Shown here piece by piece: positions 25,070 to 34,654 of a DNA stretch of 64,000 bases (its first letter is position 1; every line of letters starts with the position of its first letter). Source of the stretch: Macrococcoides psychrotolerans (lineage in GTDB: Bacteria > Bacillota > Bacilli > Staphylococcales > Staphylococcaceae). The translations under genes and the position numbers were made by a program. The DNA lies in assembly GCF_038095555.1 (NCBI RefSeq), contig NZ_CP124591.1:1364001-1428000 (forward strand), given 5' to 3'. The notes beneath the pieces were generated by a model, which had not been told where the DNA came from, made no database searches, and saw nothing but the letters and a program-made list of their open reading frames with translations.

Positions 25070-25385
25070 AATTTAATAATTTAAGTCCAATGGTACACCC
25101 TAGTATAATCGCGATACATAATATTCTAAGCGGATGTCTTGATTCATTGTAAAAGATAATGCCGAGCAATGTCCCGCCAACAGCACCGATACCAGTCCAT
25201 ATCGCGTATGCTGTACTCATCGTAATCCCTGCTAAAGATAAGGACAGGAAGTAAAGACTAATTCCAAACGTAATAACCAGCAATAAAATATAGAGACGCT
25301 TACCAGACTTACTGTACATATTCATCCATAATACGCCGAGCATCTCACACAATCCTGCAATGATAAGAAATATCCAGTACATCAT
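25068..25385 (-). CDS. ykkD: Small multidrug resistance (SMR) exporter subunit, YkkD-like
   Basis: 105-residue protein with four membrane helices; conserved membrane glutamate in LCEMLGVLWMN (helix 1) and the TAYAIWTGIGAVGGTLLG helix-3 motif. Very similar in pattern to Bacillus YkkD, which acts only as a partner of YkkC in an asymmetric dimer. Its start overlaps the ykkC stop by 4 bases, supporting a heteromeric exporter of cationic compounds. Confidence 0.88.
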   Translation of the reverse strand: MMYWIFLIIAGLCEMLGVLWMNMYSKSGKRLYILLLVITFGISLYFLSLSLAGITMSTAYAIWTGIGAVGGTLLGIIFYNESRHPLRILCIAIILGCTIGLKLLN

Positions 25386-25702
25386 ACGCTCTCCTCCTCA
25401 GTAGCAACCTTTAAGCCGATAACACCTATGATAAGCATTGTAATCAGCACTACTTTCGGCCAGCCAAATGGCACTTCATACACCGCTACATCAACAATCG
25501 TGACAAGCGTCGCACCAAGTCCGACGAATATCGCATAAGCTGTGCCCACAGGTAAATATTTAGTTGCATTTAGCAATAAATAAAAACTGCATGTCACACT
25601 CACTAGAGTGAGTATCCATTCGACCGCACTGTCTGCGTGTGCAAGTCCTATAACCCATCCTGTCTCAAACAGTGCTGCAATTATTAATTTTATCCAGTTC
25701 AT
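25382..25702 (-). CDS. ykkC: Small multidrug resistance (SMR) exporter subunit, YkkC-like
   Basis: 106 residues, four membrane helices. LFETGWVIGLAHADSAVEW (helix 1 with Glu13) and LPVGTAYAIFVGLGATLV (helix 3) closely follow Bacillus YkkC; the extra cytoplasmic tail (EEESV) is also shared. AAGGAGG precedes the ATG. No guanidine-I riboswitch fits in the 80-bp gap upstream, so control differs from the classic ykkC leader. Confidence 0.88.
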   Translation of the reverse strand: MNWIKLIIAALFETGWVIGLAHADSAVEWILTLVSVTCSFYLLLNATKYLPVGTAYAIFVGLGATLVTIVDVAVYEVPFGWPKVVLITMLIIGVIGLKVATEEESV

Positions 25703-25742
25703 AAATACCTCCTTGATTCAACACCTACCTAACATAACATAA

Positions 25743-25771
25743 AACGCCGCCCAATTAAATTGGACGGCGTT
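25743..25771 (-). terminator. Terminator of gapB
   Basis: AACGCCG-C-CCAAT / ATTGG-A-CGGCGTT hairpin followed on the minus strand by TTTATG, 11 bases after the gapB stop codon. Confidence 0.8.
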
Positions 25772-25782
25772 ATTCAAGGAAA

Positions 25783-26793
25783 CTATTTATTTAACTGTTC
25801 ACCCATTAATCCTGCAAGTTCTACAACGCGAGTAGAGTAACCCCATTCGTTGTCATACCATGATAATACTTTAACCTTTGAACCTTCCATAACGATCGTT
25901 GAGAGCCCATCTACGATAGAGCTATGTGGATTCGTATTGAAATCCACTGATACTAACGGCTCGTATGTTACATCTAAGATGCCTTTAAGTTCATTATCAG
26001 CTGCATCTTTAAATGCTTTATTTAATTCTTCGACTGTGACTTCTTTTTCTAAATCTACAACTAAGTCGACTAACGAAACATTCGTTGTTGGTACACGTAA
26101 CGCCATTCCATGAAGTTTACCTTGTAGTTCCGGTAATACTAGAGACAATGCTTTTGCAGCCCCTGTAGAAGTTGGAATAATACTTTGGGCACATGCACGG
26201 GCACGACGTAAATCTTTATGTGGGTTATCTAAATTCTTCTGGTCATTCGTATATGCATGAACTGTCGTCATTAAACCATTCTTAATACCGAATTTATCAT
26301 TCAATACTTTAGCAACTGGTGCTAGACAGTTTGTTGTACATGAAGCGTTCGAAATAACATCATATTTCTCAACATCTAACTGTGCACAGTTCACTCCACG
26401 CACGATGGTCTGAACATTACCTTTACCCGGAGCAGTAAGTAGTACTTTCTTAGCGCCAGCTTTAATATGTGCAGCAGCTTTCTCTGCATCGTTAAACTTA
26501 CCAGTCGCTTCGATAACGATATCAATATTCATATCTTTCCATGGTAATAATTCCGGATTACGTTCAGATACGAGTTCAATCTTCTTACCATCCACAAGTA
26601 AACCATTTTCAGTTGGTTCAATATCAAGTTCAAACTTACCATGAGTAGTATCATATTTCGTTAAATGAGCTAATGTTTCAGGCGGGTAGCTCGCATTGAT
26701 TGCTACTACCTCTAAATTATCATCTAATAATGCTGCACGAAATACCATTCTGCCAATTCTTCCTAGCCCATTAATCGCTACTCTTGTTTTCAT
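25783..26793 (-). CDS. gapB: Glyceraldehyde-3-phosphate dehydrogenase, gluconeogenic (GapB type)
   Basis: Converts 1,3-bisphosphoglycerate to glyceraldehyde-3-phosphate, normally with NADPH. NAD(P)-binding INGLGRIGRMVFRA, catalytic cysteine in SNASCTTNCLAP, and SWYDNEWGYSTRVVEL at the end; 336 residues. Assignment to the GapB rather than the glycolytic GapA class rests on its position beside coaE-mutM-polA and nrdR, as in Staphylococcus, and on CcpN-like sites upstream. Ribosome site AAGGGGAG. Confidence 0.92.
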   Translation of the reverse strand: MKTRVAINGLGRIGRMVFRAALLDDNLEVVAINASYPPETLAHLTKYDTTHGKFELDIEPTENGLLVDGKKIELVSERNPELLPWKDMNIDIVIEATGKFNDAEKAAAHIKAGAKKVLLTAPGKGNVQTIVRGVNCAQLDVEKYDVISNASCTTNCLAPVAKVLNDKFGIKNGLMTTVHAYTNDQKNLDNPHKDLRRARACAQSIIPTSTGAAKALSLVLPELQGKLHGMALRVPTTNVSLVDLVVDLEKEVTVEELNKAFKDAADNELKGILDVTYEPLVSVDFNTNPHSSIVDGLSTIVMEGSKVKVLSWYDNEWGYSTRVVELAGLMGEQLNK

Positions 26794-26812
26794 TAAATAA
26801 TCTCCCCTTCAA

Positions 26813-26847
26813 AGTGTTATACTAATACTTAGAAATAGTATAACACA
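26813..26847. promoter_or_regulatory. Two CcpN-like operators in the gapB promoter
   Basis: Perfect 11-bp inverted repeat, GTGTTATACTA (26814-26824) and TAGTATAACAC (26836-26846), spacer 11. The minus-strand copy TGTGTTATACT (26847-26837) fits the CcpN site TRTGHYATAYW, as I remember it, at all 11 positions; the plus-strand copy (26813-26823) fits at 10. CcpN represses gapB and pckA during glycolytic growth in Bacillus. Confidence 0.6.
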
Positions 26848-26848
26848 A

Positions 26849-26862
26849 TGAAAGCGCTTGTG
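26849..26862. promoter_or_regulatory. Possible cre site near gapB
   Basis: TGAAAGCGCTTGTG resembles the CcpA consensus TGWAARCGNTWNCW at 12 of 14 positions, directly upstream of the CcpN-like dyad. Weak evidence alone. Confidence 0.3.
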
Positions 26863-26912
26863 AAGAGCATTTTCTGCAAATTAAAAAATTTGAATTTTTC
26901 GAAAATTTATAT

Positions 26913-27497
26913 CTATTTATAGTGTTTGATTAACGTATCTAACTGTTGATATAGTGCCTCTAAATCACGACAATTATCAATGACGATATCCGCTTTATTT
27001 CGCTTTTCATCCATCGACATCTGACTACTGATACGTGCATCTGCTTCTGACTCTGAAAGTTCATTTCGTTTCATCAGACGCATTTTTTGTATATCGTATG
27101 ACACATATACAACCCATACTTCATCGATAGTATGTTCCAGCTTATTTTCATATAAAAGTGGTATATCCATAACTACCACCTTGCCTTCGGAAAGTGCGGC
27201 AGCTTTCTCTTCATCCATCAGACGTCGTACGATTGGGTGAACAATTTGATTTAAATTATCACGCTGTGCCTTATCGTTAAAGATGATCGTACCTAGTGCT
27301 TTACGATTTAATGTCCCATCTTCATTCAGCACTCCTGGAAATGTTTCAGCAACTCTTCTTAATCCTTCGGTTCCTTTTTCTACAGCCTGCCTTGCCGCAA
27401 TATCTGCATCAATTACAGCGAATCCATTCTCTTTCAGATAATTTGCTACTGTTGACTTACCACTGGCAATACCACCTGTTAAACCTATAACTGTCAT
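26913..27497 (-). CDS. coaE: Dephospho-CoA kinase
   Basis: Last step of coenzyme A synthesis, ATP-dependent. P-loop IGLTGGIASGKST at residues 4-16, DADIAARQAV, VVMDIPLLYENKLE lid region. 194 residues from the ATG at 27497, which follows GGAGGA; longer readings enter mutM. Sits 8 bases after mutM. Confidence 0.95.
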   Translation of the reverse strand: MTVIGLTGGIASGKSTVANYLKENGFAVIDADIAARQAVEKGTEGLRRVAETFPGVLNEDGTLNRKALGTIIFNDKAQRDNLNQIVHPIVRRLMDEEKAAALSEGKVVVMDIPLLYENKLEHTIDEVWVVYVSYDIQKMRLMKRNELSESEADARISSQMSMDEKRNKADIVIDNCRDLEALYQQLDTLIKHYK

Positions 27498-27505
27498 AGC
27501 TCCTC

Positions 27506-28378
27506 CTATTTCTGGCAATGTGTACAATAATGTGTATTACGTGTAGCTATCACTTTCGTCTTAATTTCATTACCGCATGTTCCACAAATTTTTTTACCAT
27601 AAACTTTAAACCTATTTTGCATCATTCCACTTTCACCTTGTGCATTTCGGTAATCTGAGATGGTCGAGCCCCCATATAGAATGCCTTCATTCAGCACATC
27701 GACAATATGTTCATACAGTAATGTACGTCTTTTTTCGCTTAATGATTTCACTTTTATATTCGGATTAATCCGTGCATTATGCAGTGCTTCACATGCATAG
27801 ATATTTCCACATCCACTGACAACCGAATGCAGCATGATGACTTGCTTAATCGGTTTATCCTGATATTTCTGCAAGTGCAGTGCACTGATATAATGTGCTC
27901 GACCTTCTTCATTAAATGGTTCTGGTGCAATCGCTGCATCGAAGTGTGCAAACTGTGATTCATCTAACATTCTCAGTTCACCAAACCTTCTAATATCTGA
28001 ATATACCAGCTTCATCGAACTGCTCAATGTAAAAGTGACATGCCAATGTTTTTTGTAGTTCGGTACCGTAATGTCATCGATAGACGGTACGACAAAGTAT
28101 GCGCCGGTCATTCCAAGATGACCGACCATATAACGGTTCCCATCCTTTCCTTTTAACTTGAAGATAATATATTTACTGCGACGCATCACACTTTCGATAT
28201 GAGTGTCAATACATCGTTCCTTAAATGCATCTAGGGAAAGCCCTTTAATAATCGTCTCTTTACCCTGTGTCTTTCCATTTAATACAGCATCTGAAAAGTG
28301 GACATCAATAATTTGTTCTCCTGTGATATGTGGTTCAATACCACGCTTCACATGTTCAACTTCTGGTAATTCCGGCAT
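27506..28378 (-). CDS. mutM: Formamidopyrimidine-DNA glycosylase (Fpg)
   Basis: Removes 8-oxoguanine and formamidopyrimidines and nicks the site. Catalytic N-terminal PELPEVEHV (Pro2, Glu3), Lys in VMRRSKYIIF, H2TH region (SGCGNIYACEALHNARI) and a C-terminal zinc finger (CGTCGNEI...THYCTHCQK). 290 residues. Between polA and coaE. Confidence 0.97.
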   Translation of the reverse strand: MPELPEVEHVKRGIEPHITGEQIIDVHFSDAVLNGKTQGKETIIKGLSLDAFKERCIDTHIESVMRRSKYIIFKLKGKDGNRYMVGHLGMTGAYFVVPSIDDITVPNYKKHWHVTFTLSSSMKLVYSDIRRFGELRMLDESQFAHFDAAIAPEPFNEEGRAHYISALHLQKYQDKPIKQVIMLHSVVSGCGNIYACEALHNARINPNIKVKSLSEKRRTLLYEHIVDVLNEGILYGGSTISDYRNAQGESGMMQNRFKVYGKKICGTCGNEIKTKVIATRNTHYCTHCQK

Positions 28379-28386
28379 AACTCCTC

Positions 28387-31014
28387 CTACTTTGCTTCGT
28401 ACCAGCTTTCACCTGAATCATATTCAACTTCAAGCGGTACTTTTAATTCCAATGCATTTTCCATTACATGTTTTACAAATAAGCTGAAAGCATCAAGCTC
28501 ATCTTTTGGCACTTCAAAAATAAGCTCATCGTGTACTTGTAGTAACAATTTAGCTTTAAAGTCAGTTTCTTTCACTTGTTCGTTATAATGTACCATTGCG
28601 AGTTTAATGATATCTGCTGCACTTCCTTGAATCGGTGTATTCATCGCAGTACGTTCAGCAAATCCTCTTAAATTAAAGTTTCTGCTCGTAATATCTGGGA
28701 TATAGCGACGTCGATTAAGCAATGTCGTAACGTAACCCTGCTGCTTAGCTTCCTGAATAATATCATGCATATACGCTTTAACTTCCGGAAAACTTTCAAG
28801 ATAGTTATCAATAAATGCTTGTGCGTCTTTTCGAGTAATACCTAAACTTTGACTTAGTCCATAATCACTGATTCCATACACAATCCCGAAGTTTACAGCT
28901 TTTGCCTGACGCCTCATATCGCTTGTTACTTCTTCTTTTTCAACATTAAAGACTTTCATCGCAGTCTTCGTATGAATATCAATGCCTTGATTGAAAGCTT
29001 CAAGCATACCTTTATCTCCAGTAATATGTGCGAGTACTCGAAGTTCAATCTGAGAATAGTCTGCAGCAAATATTACAGAGTTCGGTTCACTTGGTACGAA
29101 TGCTTTTCTTATTTTTCTACCTTCATCTAGTCTTACAGGAATGTTCTGCAAGTTAGGGTCAATAGATGACAGACGTCCAGTTTGAGCAATAACCTGGTTG
29201 AAGCGTGTATGGATCTTATCGTCGTCTCCAATCAACTTCTGCAATCCTTCTACATAAGTTGACTGCAGTTTAGATAGCGTTCTATAGAGTAATATATCTT
29301 CAATGATCGGATGTTTTCCTGCTAATGACTCAAGAACATCCACAGCTGTAGAATATCCTGTCTTCGTCTTTTTCTTCTTCGGTGAATCTAGCTTTAAATC
29401 TTCAAATAATACGACACCAAGCTGCTTTGGAGAATTGATATTAAATGTGCTGCCTGCATGTTCATGAATACGCGTGATCAGTTCATCTAAGCGGCTTTGA
29501 ATTTCCTGCTGCATCTCCTGAAGTGTCTGCTTATTTACTTTAATTCCCTGCATCTCCATATCTGCGAGAACAAGTGAAAGTGGCAGTTCGAGCGTTGTTA
29601 ACAGTTCAAGCTGCTTAAGTTCATTTAATTTTCTAATCTGAAGCGCTGATACCTCATGGATTGCATTTACTTCAGATGCAATATGTTTAAATAAATCCAT
29701 GCGTTCAGGTATGTGCATCTTAGCACCTTTTCCGAAGATCATTTCATCTGATTCCACATAATTAATACCTTGCATTTGCGCACTTTGAGCAACATCTATT
29801 ATTTTCAAAGCTGGATCGAGTAAATAAGATGCGAGCATCACACAGTGCTCAATCCCTTTAATCTCTATATCCAGTCTATTGAATAAAACTTTTGTTTCCT
29901 TTGCATCATAGACATATTTTTTTGTAGCTTCATTTTGCAGTGCATTGATGAATGTTTCATTTTGGGTGATTTCATCAGGGTGAATAACAAATGTATGTCC
30001 TTCTACCAATATCCCTACCCCAATAATTTCATTCTTTAAATAATTATCCTGAAAACATCGAATACGAATATCCATAGATTCAACATTCGAGAAATCAAAT
30101 GTACTAAACTGATTGCTTATTTCAATTGTTTTCTCTTCAGTAATTTGAGTTTCAGCGTCAATATTATCTAACTTTTGCTTAAAGTCTAGCTCCTGAAATA
30201 GTGCGATCTTCTTACTGTCATCTTTTTCAGGGAGCAGTGTATCATTTAAATTTACTGCAATCGGTGCATCAGTATTAATCGTCGCCAGCTGCTTACTCAT
30301 TAATGCGTCATCTTTATGATTTGTTAAGTTCTCATTTAATTTCTTACCTTTAATATGTTCCAGATTATCAAGCACCGCTTCAACCGTACCATATTCATGT
30401 AGTAATTTAAGTGCAGTCTTTTCTCCTACGCCAGGGACACCGGGAATGTTATCTGACTTATCCCCCATCAACCCTTTTAAATCGATTATTTTCTCTGGTT
30501 CAAATCCATATAGCTCCTGAATAAACTGCGGTGTATATTTATCAATATCTGTAACTCCTTTTTTTGTATAGTAGACTGTCACATAATCACTTGCAAGCTG
30601 CGTTAGATCTCGGTCCCCAGTAACGATGACTGTCTCTAACTTATTTTCTGTTGCTTGTTTTGCAAGCGTTCCGATAATATCGTCTGCTTCATACATATCC
30701 TGCTCATAATGCTTGATTTGATAAGCCTCTGCGAGTTTACGAATATAAGGAAACTGTTCACTTAATTCTGAAGGTGTCTTTTGACGTCCTCCTTTATAGT
30801 CTTTATACATCTCATGGCGAAACGTTGTCTTACCCGCATCAAATGCGATTAAAAAATGTGTAGGTTGTTCTTCCTTAATCAACTTATCTAAAATAAGCGT
30901 GAAACCATATATTGCATTCGTATGTAAATTGGATTGATTTTTTAATAGAGGTAAGGCATAGAATGCACGAAAAGCAATGCTGTTACCATCAATCAATATT
31001 AGTTTATCAGCCAT
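28387..31014 (-). CDS. polA: DNA polymerase I
   Basis: Okazaki fragment processing and repair. N-terminal 5'-3' exonuclease domain (LILIDGNSIAFRAFYALP...GLMGDKSDNIPGVPGVGEKTA), a central 3'-5' exonuclease-like domain lacking a clear full set of catalytic acids as in Bacillus, and the polymerase domain with DYSQIELRVLAH (motif A), RRQAKAVNFGIVYG (motif B) and QVHDELIFEV (motif C). 875 residues from the ATG at 31014, which has AGGAGG 6 bases upstream. Head of polA-mutM-coaE. Confidence 0.97.
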   Translation of the reverse strand: MADKLILIDGNSIAFRAFYALPLLKNQSNLHTNAIYGFTLILDKLIKEEQPTHFLIAFDAGKTTFRHEMYKDYKGGRQKTPSELSEQFPYIRKLAEAYQIKHYEQDMYEADDIIGTLAKQATENKLETVIVTGDRDLTQLASDYVTVYYTKKGVTDIDKYTPQFIQELYGFEPEKIIDLKGLMGDKSDNIPGVPGVGEKTALKLLHEYGTVEAVLDNLEHIKGKKLNENLTNHKDDALMSKQLATINTDAPIAVNLNDTLLPEKDDSKKIALFQELDFKQKLDNIDAETQITEEKTIEISNQFSTFDFSNVESMDIRIRCFQDNYLKNEIIGVGILVEGHTFVIHPDEITQNETFINALQNEATKKYVYDAKETKVLFNRLDIEIKGIEHCVMLASYLLDPALKIIDVAQSAQMQGINYVESDEMIFGKGAKMHIPERMDLFKHIASEVNAIHEVSALQIRKLNELKQLELLTTLELPLSLVLADMEMQGIKVNKQTLQEMQQEIQSRLDELITRIHEHAGSTFNINSPKQLGVVLFEDLKLDSPKKKKTKTGYSTAVDVLESLAGKHPIIEDILLYRTLSKLQSTYVEGLQKLIGDDDKIHTRFNQVIAQTGRLSSIDPNLQNIPVRLDEGRKIRKAFVPSEPNSVIFAADYSQIELRVLAHITGDKGMLEAFNQGIDIHTKTAMKVFNVEKEEVTSDMRRQAKAVNFGIVYGISDYGLSQSLGITRKDAQAFIDNYLESFPEVKAYMHDIIQEAKQQGYVTTLLNRRRYIPDITSRNFNLRGFAERTAMNTPIQGSAADIIKLAMVHYNEQVKETDFKAKLLLQVHDELIFEVPKDELDAFSLFVKHVMENALELKVPLEVEYDSGESWYEAK

Positions 31015-31065
31015 AATATCCTCCTGAACTGTAGTAATCATAGTTTAACATAAATCACGCACAAA

Positions 31066-31093
31066 AACGCCCGACACATATGTACCAAGCGTT
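31066..31093 (-). terminator. Terminator after phoR
   Basis: A 28-base element that folds end to end on the minus strand (AACGCUUGGUAC with ACAUAUGUGUCGGGCGUU, several G-U pairs) and is followed by TTTG. Confidence 0.55.
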
Positions 31094-31171
31094 CAAGCTT
31101 CAAAATGAAAGCGTCTTTTTATATTATATGTGATAATAGTTAAACTAGAGTAAACAAAAATAAATCTTATA

Positions 31172-32884
31172 TTAATAAATAAACTGCTTTAATTTTATTC
31201 TGAAAGTCGAACCTTTTCCAAGCTCGCTTTCTACATCGATTTCACCATTAAACACTTCAATGATATGTTTAACAATTGCAAGACCTAACCCTGTTCCGCC
31301 AGAGTCCCTGCTTCTTGCTTTATCTACGCGATAGAACCTCTCAAATATTCTTGTTATTTCCTCAGGTGCAATACCAATCCCCTGATCAATAATTTCAACG
31401 ATACATTCATCCGCCTTGAGATATACCTTTACTGTAATTTCTGCATCCTCTGGCGAGTAATTGATTGCATTTGAAAGTAGATTGATCATAACCTGCTTAA
31501 GCTTGCTCGGTTCTGCCAGGACAAAAAGATTTTTTTCAAGCTCGAGATTAAATTTAATATTCTTCTTCTCAGCAAGCGGATATACAACTTCCACACTATT
31601 AAATACTTTCTGAGGTAAATTTACTTTCACCATATTAAAGTGATTTGCCTGCTCAATTTTAGACAGTTCGAGCAGCTCACTTACAAGCACCTGGATTCGA
31701 TTAGATTCTTTCAGAATAATATCTAAAAACATCTCGAGCGTATTCTTATCTTCTTTTGCACCGTCTAGTAATGTCTCTGTAAATCCTTTTATACTCGTAA
31801 TCGGTGTTTTTAGTTCATGCGAAACATTTGCAACGAAATCCTTCCTCATCTGTTCTAGTGTCTTTAACTGTGTAATATCATGCAGCACAATGACAATCCC
31901 TTCAATCCTTTTACGTTTCTTGGATAATACAGGCACAACTGCCGCGTCAAAATATTTTTTATGGACGTTCACATTATGTTCAATTGTTTCATTGATGGGT
32001 TTCTCTGTTGCAATCGCTTCTTTAATCATACGTTTTACATCTTTATGCTCTATTACAGTGTCATAATGAGCTTTCTTTATTTTATTACCACGATTAAAGA
32101 AATTTAAAAATGTTTCATTGGCTATAACAACTTCACCGTAGCTATTGACAAGCAAAGTAGCGGAAGGAATATTCTGTAATGTCGTCTCCAGACGATTACG
32201 CTGAAGCTTCTGTTCATTCATAAAGTCTTGCAATGTTCTAGCCAATATATTCATACTGATAAACAGGTCCTTAGTCTCAGTGACATTACTCTCTGGAACA
32301 CGTACTTTGTAGTTTCCGCTTGCCAGTAATTTAGAAGCGTAAGTCACTTCTTTTATTGGTTGAATATAGCTTTTATTGATGTACCTCACGATAAAATAGA
32401 GAATAGGAAGCAACATCAATAACATTAACCCGATATATTTCCATATACTTCTGTTTAAAATGGTCAGAATTCGGTTTTCCTGTATTAAATAGATGACAGT
32501 ATCTTTTGTTGTCGTTTTAAGGATGCTCTGTTTATCTTCAGAATCGTATCGAAACTCATTCGCTTCACTTTCACCTGTCGTATATCTCGATAGTGCAGCT
32601 TCAAAGTGGTCGGGAGAAAAACCTTGTGTAACATACAGCGGTTTATTACCTTGCATGACTAATATTTGATAACTTCGCTCGTCATCAAAAGTGGCTGCGA
32701 TCATGTTGAAATCTTGATGTTCAGCCAAAGACTGTATTATTTTTGCATCTTGTGCCATCGTACGTTTCATCGATACTTTCATATCATTTGAGATAGAGGT
32801 CGTAATAAACATGCCGACTAAAAGAAAGCTTACAACAATCATTGTTGTAAGCATGATGAGTAACTTTCTTTGAAAACTAATCAT
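31172..32884 (-). CDS. phoR: Phosphate-regulon sensor histidine kinase PhoR
   Basis: Membrane sensor kinase of the PhoPR system for phosphate starvation/wall teichoic acid flux. Transmembrane helix 1 (~8-28), extracytoplasmic PAS-like sensor (~30-145), helix 2 (~148-166), HAMP, cytoplasmic PAS (~235-340), dimerisation domain with phospho-acceptor H356 in VSHELKTPITS, and ATPase domain with N-box (MINLLSNAINYSPE), DQGIGIAPEE and GGTGLGLAI. 570 residues. Starts inside the end of phoP (8-base overlap). Confidence 0.95.
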   Translation of the reverse strand: MISFQRKLLIMLTTMIVVSFLLVGMFITTSISNDMKVSMKRTMAQDAKIIQSLAEHQDFNMIAATFDDERSYQILVMQGNKPLYVTQGFSPDHFEAALSRYTTGESEANEFRYDSEDKQSILKTTTKDTVIYLIQENRILTILNRSIWKYIGLMLLMLLPILYFIVRYINKSYIQPIKEVTYASKLLASGNYKVRVPESNVTETKDLFISMNILARTLQDFMNEQKLQRNRLETTLQNIPSATLLVNSYGEVVIANETFLNFFNRGNKIKKAHYDTVIEHKDVKRMIKEAIATEKPINETIEHNVNVHKKYFDAAVVPVLSKKRKRIEGIVIVLHDITQLKTLEQMRKDFVANVSHELKTPITSIKGFTETLLDGAKEDKNTLEMFLDIILKESNRIQVLVSELLELSKIEQANHFNMVKVNLPQKVFNSVEVVYPLAEKKNIKFNLELEKNLFVLAEPSKLKQVMINLLSNAINYSPEDAEITVKVYLKADECIVEIIDQGIGIAPEEITRIFERFYRVDKARSRDSGGTGLGLAIVKHIIEVFNGEIDVESELGKGSTFRIKLKQFIY

Positions 32885-33590
32885 TTCGTTTCGGGTAATC
32901 CAGTTTATAGCCTAGACCACGTACAGTTTTAATGTATTGTGGCTGCTTTGGATTTTCTTCTATTTTCTCTCTCAAATGACTGATATGAACATCAACGATA
33001 CGTGAATCACCAGCAAATTCATAGTTCCATACTGAATTCAGCATATGTTCACGTGTAATCACACGCCCTTGTCGTTCTATCAAATAGATTAATAATTCGA
33101 ATTCCTTTGGCGTCAGATCAATCAGTTCGCCATTACGATACGCTTCAAAATGTTCTGGCAATATTTTAAGCTTACCAATGATTATTTCTTTGTTTTCTTT
33201 TTCAGACTCGTGTTGTCTTAATGCCTGAGATCGTCTCAAAATTGCCTTTAACCTTGCTGTGACTTCCCTAGGAGAAAATGGTTTCGTCATATAATCATCC
33301 GCGCCAAGCTCTAAACCAAGTACCTTATCAAATTCATCATCCTTTGCTGTAAGCATCAGAATAGGCACTTGATTCTTTTCACTACGGACTGCTTTACAGA
33401 CTTCTACACCGTCCATCTTAGGTAACATAAGATCAAGAACAACAATATCCGGATCTTCAGAAAATATTTTACTTAAACCTTCTTCCCCATCGAAAGCTGT
33501 TATCACTTCAAAACCTGATTGCTCAAGATTATATTGTAATAACATCACAATCGACTGTTCATCATCTACTACTAATACTTTCTGACTCAT
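32877..33590 (-). CDS. phoP: Phosphate-regulon response regulator PhoP
   Basis: OmpR-family response regulator. Receiver domain with acidic pocket DDE (residues 8-10), phosphorylation site Asp in VVLDLMLPKMDG (~53), Lys in PFSPRE region; C-terminal winged helix with LTPKEFELLIYL and VDVHISHLREKIE...VRGLGYKL. 237 residues from the ATG at 33590, preceded by GGAGG. Located next to mdh-icd-citZ as in Bacillus. Confidence 0.95.
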   Translation of the reverse strand: MSQKVLVVDDEQSIVMLLQYNLEQSGFEVITAFDGEEGLSKIFSEDPDIVVLDLMLPKMDGVEVCKAVRSEKNQVPILMLTAKDDEFDKVLGLELGADDYMTKPFSPREVTARLKAILRRSQALRQHESEKENKEIIIGKLKILPEHFEAYRNGELIDLTPKEFELLIYLIERQGRVITREHMLNSVWNYEFAGDSRIVDVHISHLREKIEENPKQPQYIKTVRGLGYKLDYPKRND

Positions 33591-33706
33591 CCTATCCCTC
33601 CAAGACCATATATACAACTATATTATATATTACAGTAAATATATATGGCTACACCTGATCAACAAACTTCACAAACTCGTATAAAAGTTTACAATAAATT
33701 AATAAA

Positions 33707-34636
33707 TCACTTCAAGACGCGCATGACATCTCTCACTGCCTCAGCAGACTGATGAAATGCGGACTGTTCTTCAGCAGTTAATTCAAACGTTACGATGCGT
33801 TCAACACCATTCTCCCCAAGTAATACAGGCACTCCGATATACACATCACTTTCATTGTACTCGCCGTTTAAATATGCAATCGCAGGCAGAATGCGTTTCT
33901 TATCAAGAATTATTGCCTCAGCCATTTCAACCATAGCAGCTGCAGGAGCATAATATGCTGAACCATCGCCTAAAAGCTGAACAATTTCAGCTCCTCCTTT
34001 GCGTGTTCTATCGACAATAGAATCAATTGTAACCTTATCCATAATTTCAGTAAGCGGAACTCCACCTGCATCAGCATGCTGTATTAAAGGAACCATCGTA
34101 TCTCCGTGACCTCCGAGTACGACGCCATGCACGTCTTCTATTGAAATGTTAAGTTCAGAAGCAACAAATGTTCTGAATCTTGCAGTATCAAGGACACCAG
34201 ACTGGCCTATGACACGTTCATGCGGAAAGCCAGTCACTTGTTGTACTGTGTAAGTCATCGCATCTACTGGATTTGTGAGCACGATAACAATTGCATTAGG
34301 GGCATATACTTTTATCTGCTCTCCAACCTCTGTCATCACCTGCTGATTAGTCTGTACAAGGTCATCACGTGTCATACCTGGCTTACGTGCGACCCCTGCA
34401 GTAACCATAATGATATCCGAGTCTTTAATATCTTCGTAATGACTTGTTGCAGAGACTGAAATACTACTGTTGAAAATGGCAGCTGACTGAAGTATATCTA
34501 GCGCTTTCCCTTTTCCTTTATCCAGATTACGTGCAAGATCTACAAGCATAACATCTGCAAATCCTTTTTGTGCTACGATAAATGCTGCTGTAGCTCCGGT
34601 GAATCCACTTCCAATTATGCTGATTTTCTTTCTCAT
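33707..34636 (-). CDS. mdh: NAD-dependent malate dehydrogenase
   Basis: TCA-cycle oxidation of malate to oxaloacetate. LDH-like MDH: Rossmann motif IIGSGFTGATAAF, substrate arginines in ARKPGMTRDDL, NPVDAMTY, catalytic histidine in GGHGDTMVPL. 309 residues. The citZ-icd-mdh-phoPR arrangement is that of Bacillus. An intrinsic terminator-like hairpin lies between icd and mdh, right before the mdh Shine-Dalgarno (AGGAGG), so mdh should be expressed below icd. Confidence 0.95.
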   Translation of the reverse strand: MRKKISIIGSGFTGATAAFIVAQKGFADVMLVDLARNLDKGKGKALDILQSAAIFNSSISVSATSHYEDIKDSDIIMVTAGVARKPGMTRDDLVQTNQQVMTEVGEQIKVYAPNAIVIVLTNPVDAMTYTVQQVTGFPHERVIGQSGVLDTARFRTFVASELNISIEDVHGVVLGGHGDTMVPLIQHADAGGVPLTEIMDKVTIDSIVDRTRKGGAEIVQLLGDGSAYYAPAAAMVEMAEAIILDKKRILPAIAYLNGEYNESDVYIGVPVLLGENGVERIVTFELTAEEQSAFHQSAEAVRDVMRVLK

Positions 34637-34654
34637 ATGATGTCCTCCTAAAAA

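Noticed and set aside
25703..25782. Guanidine-I (ykkC) riboswitch upstream of the SMR pair
   Set aside because: The gap is only 80 bp, is occupied largely by the gapB terminator, and lacks the conserved riboswitch core.
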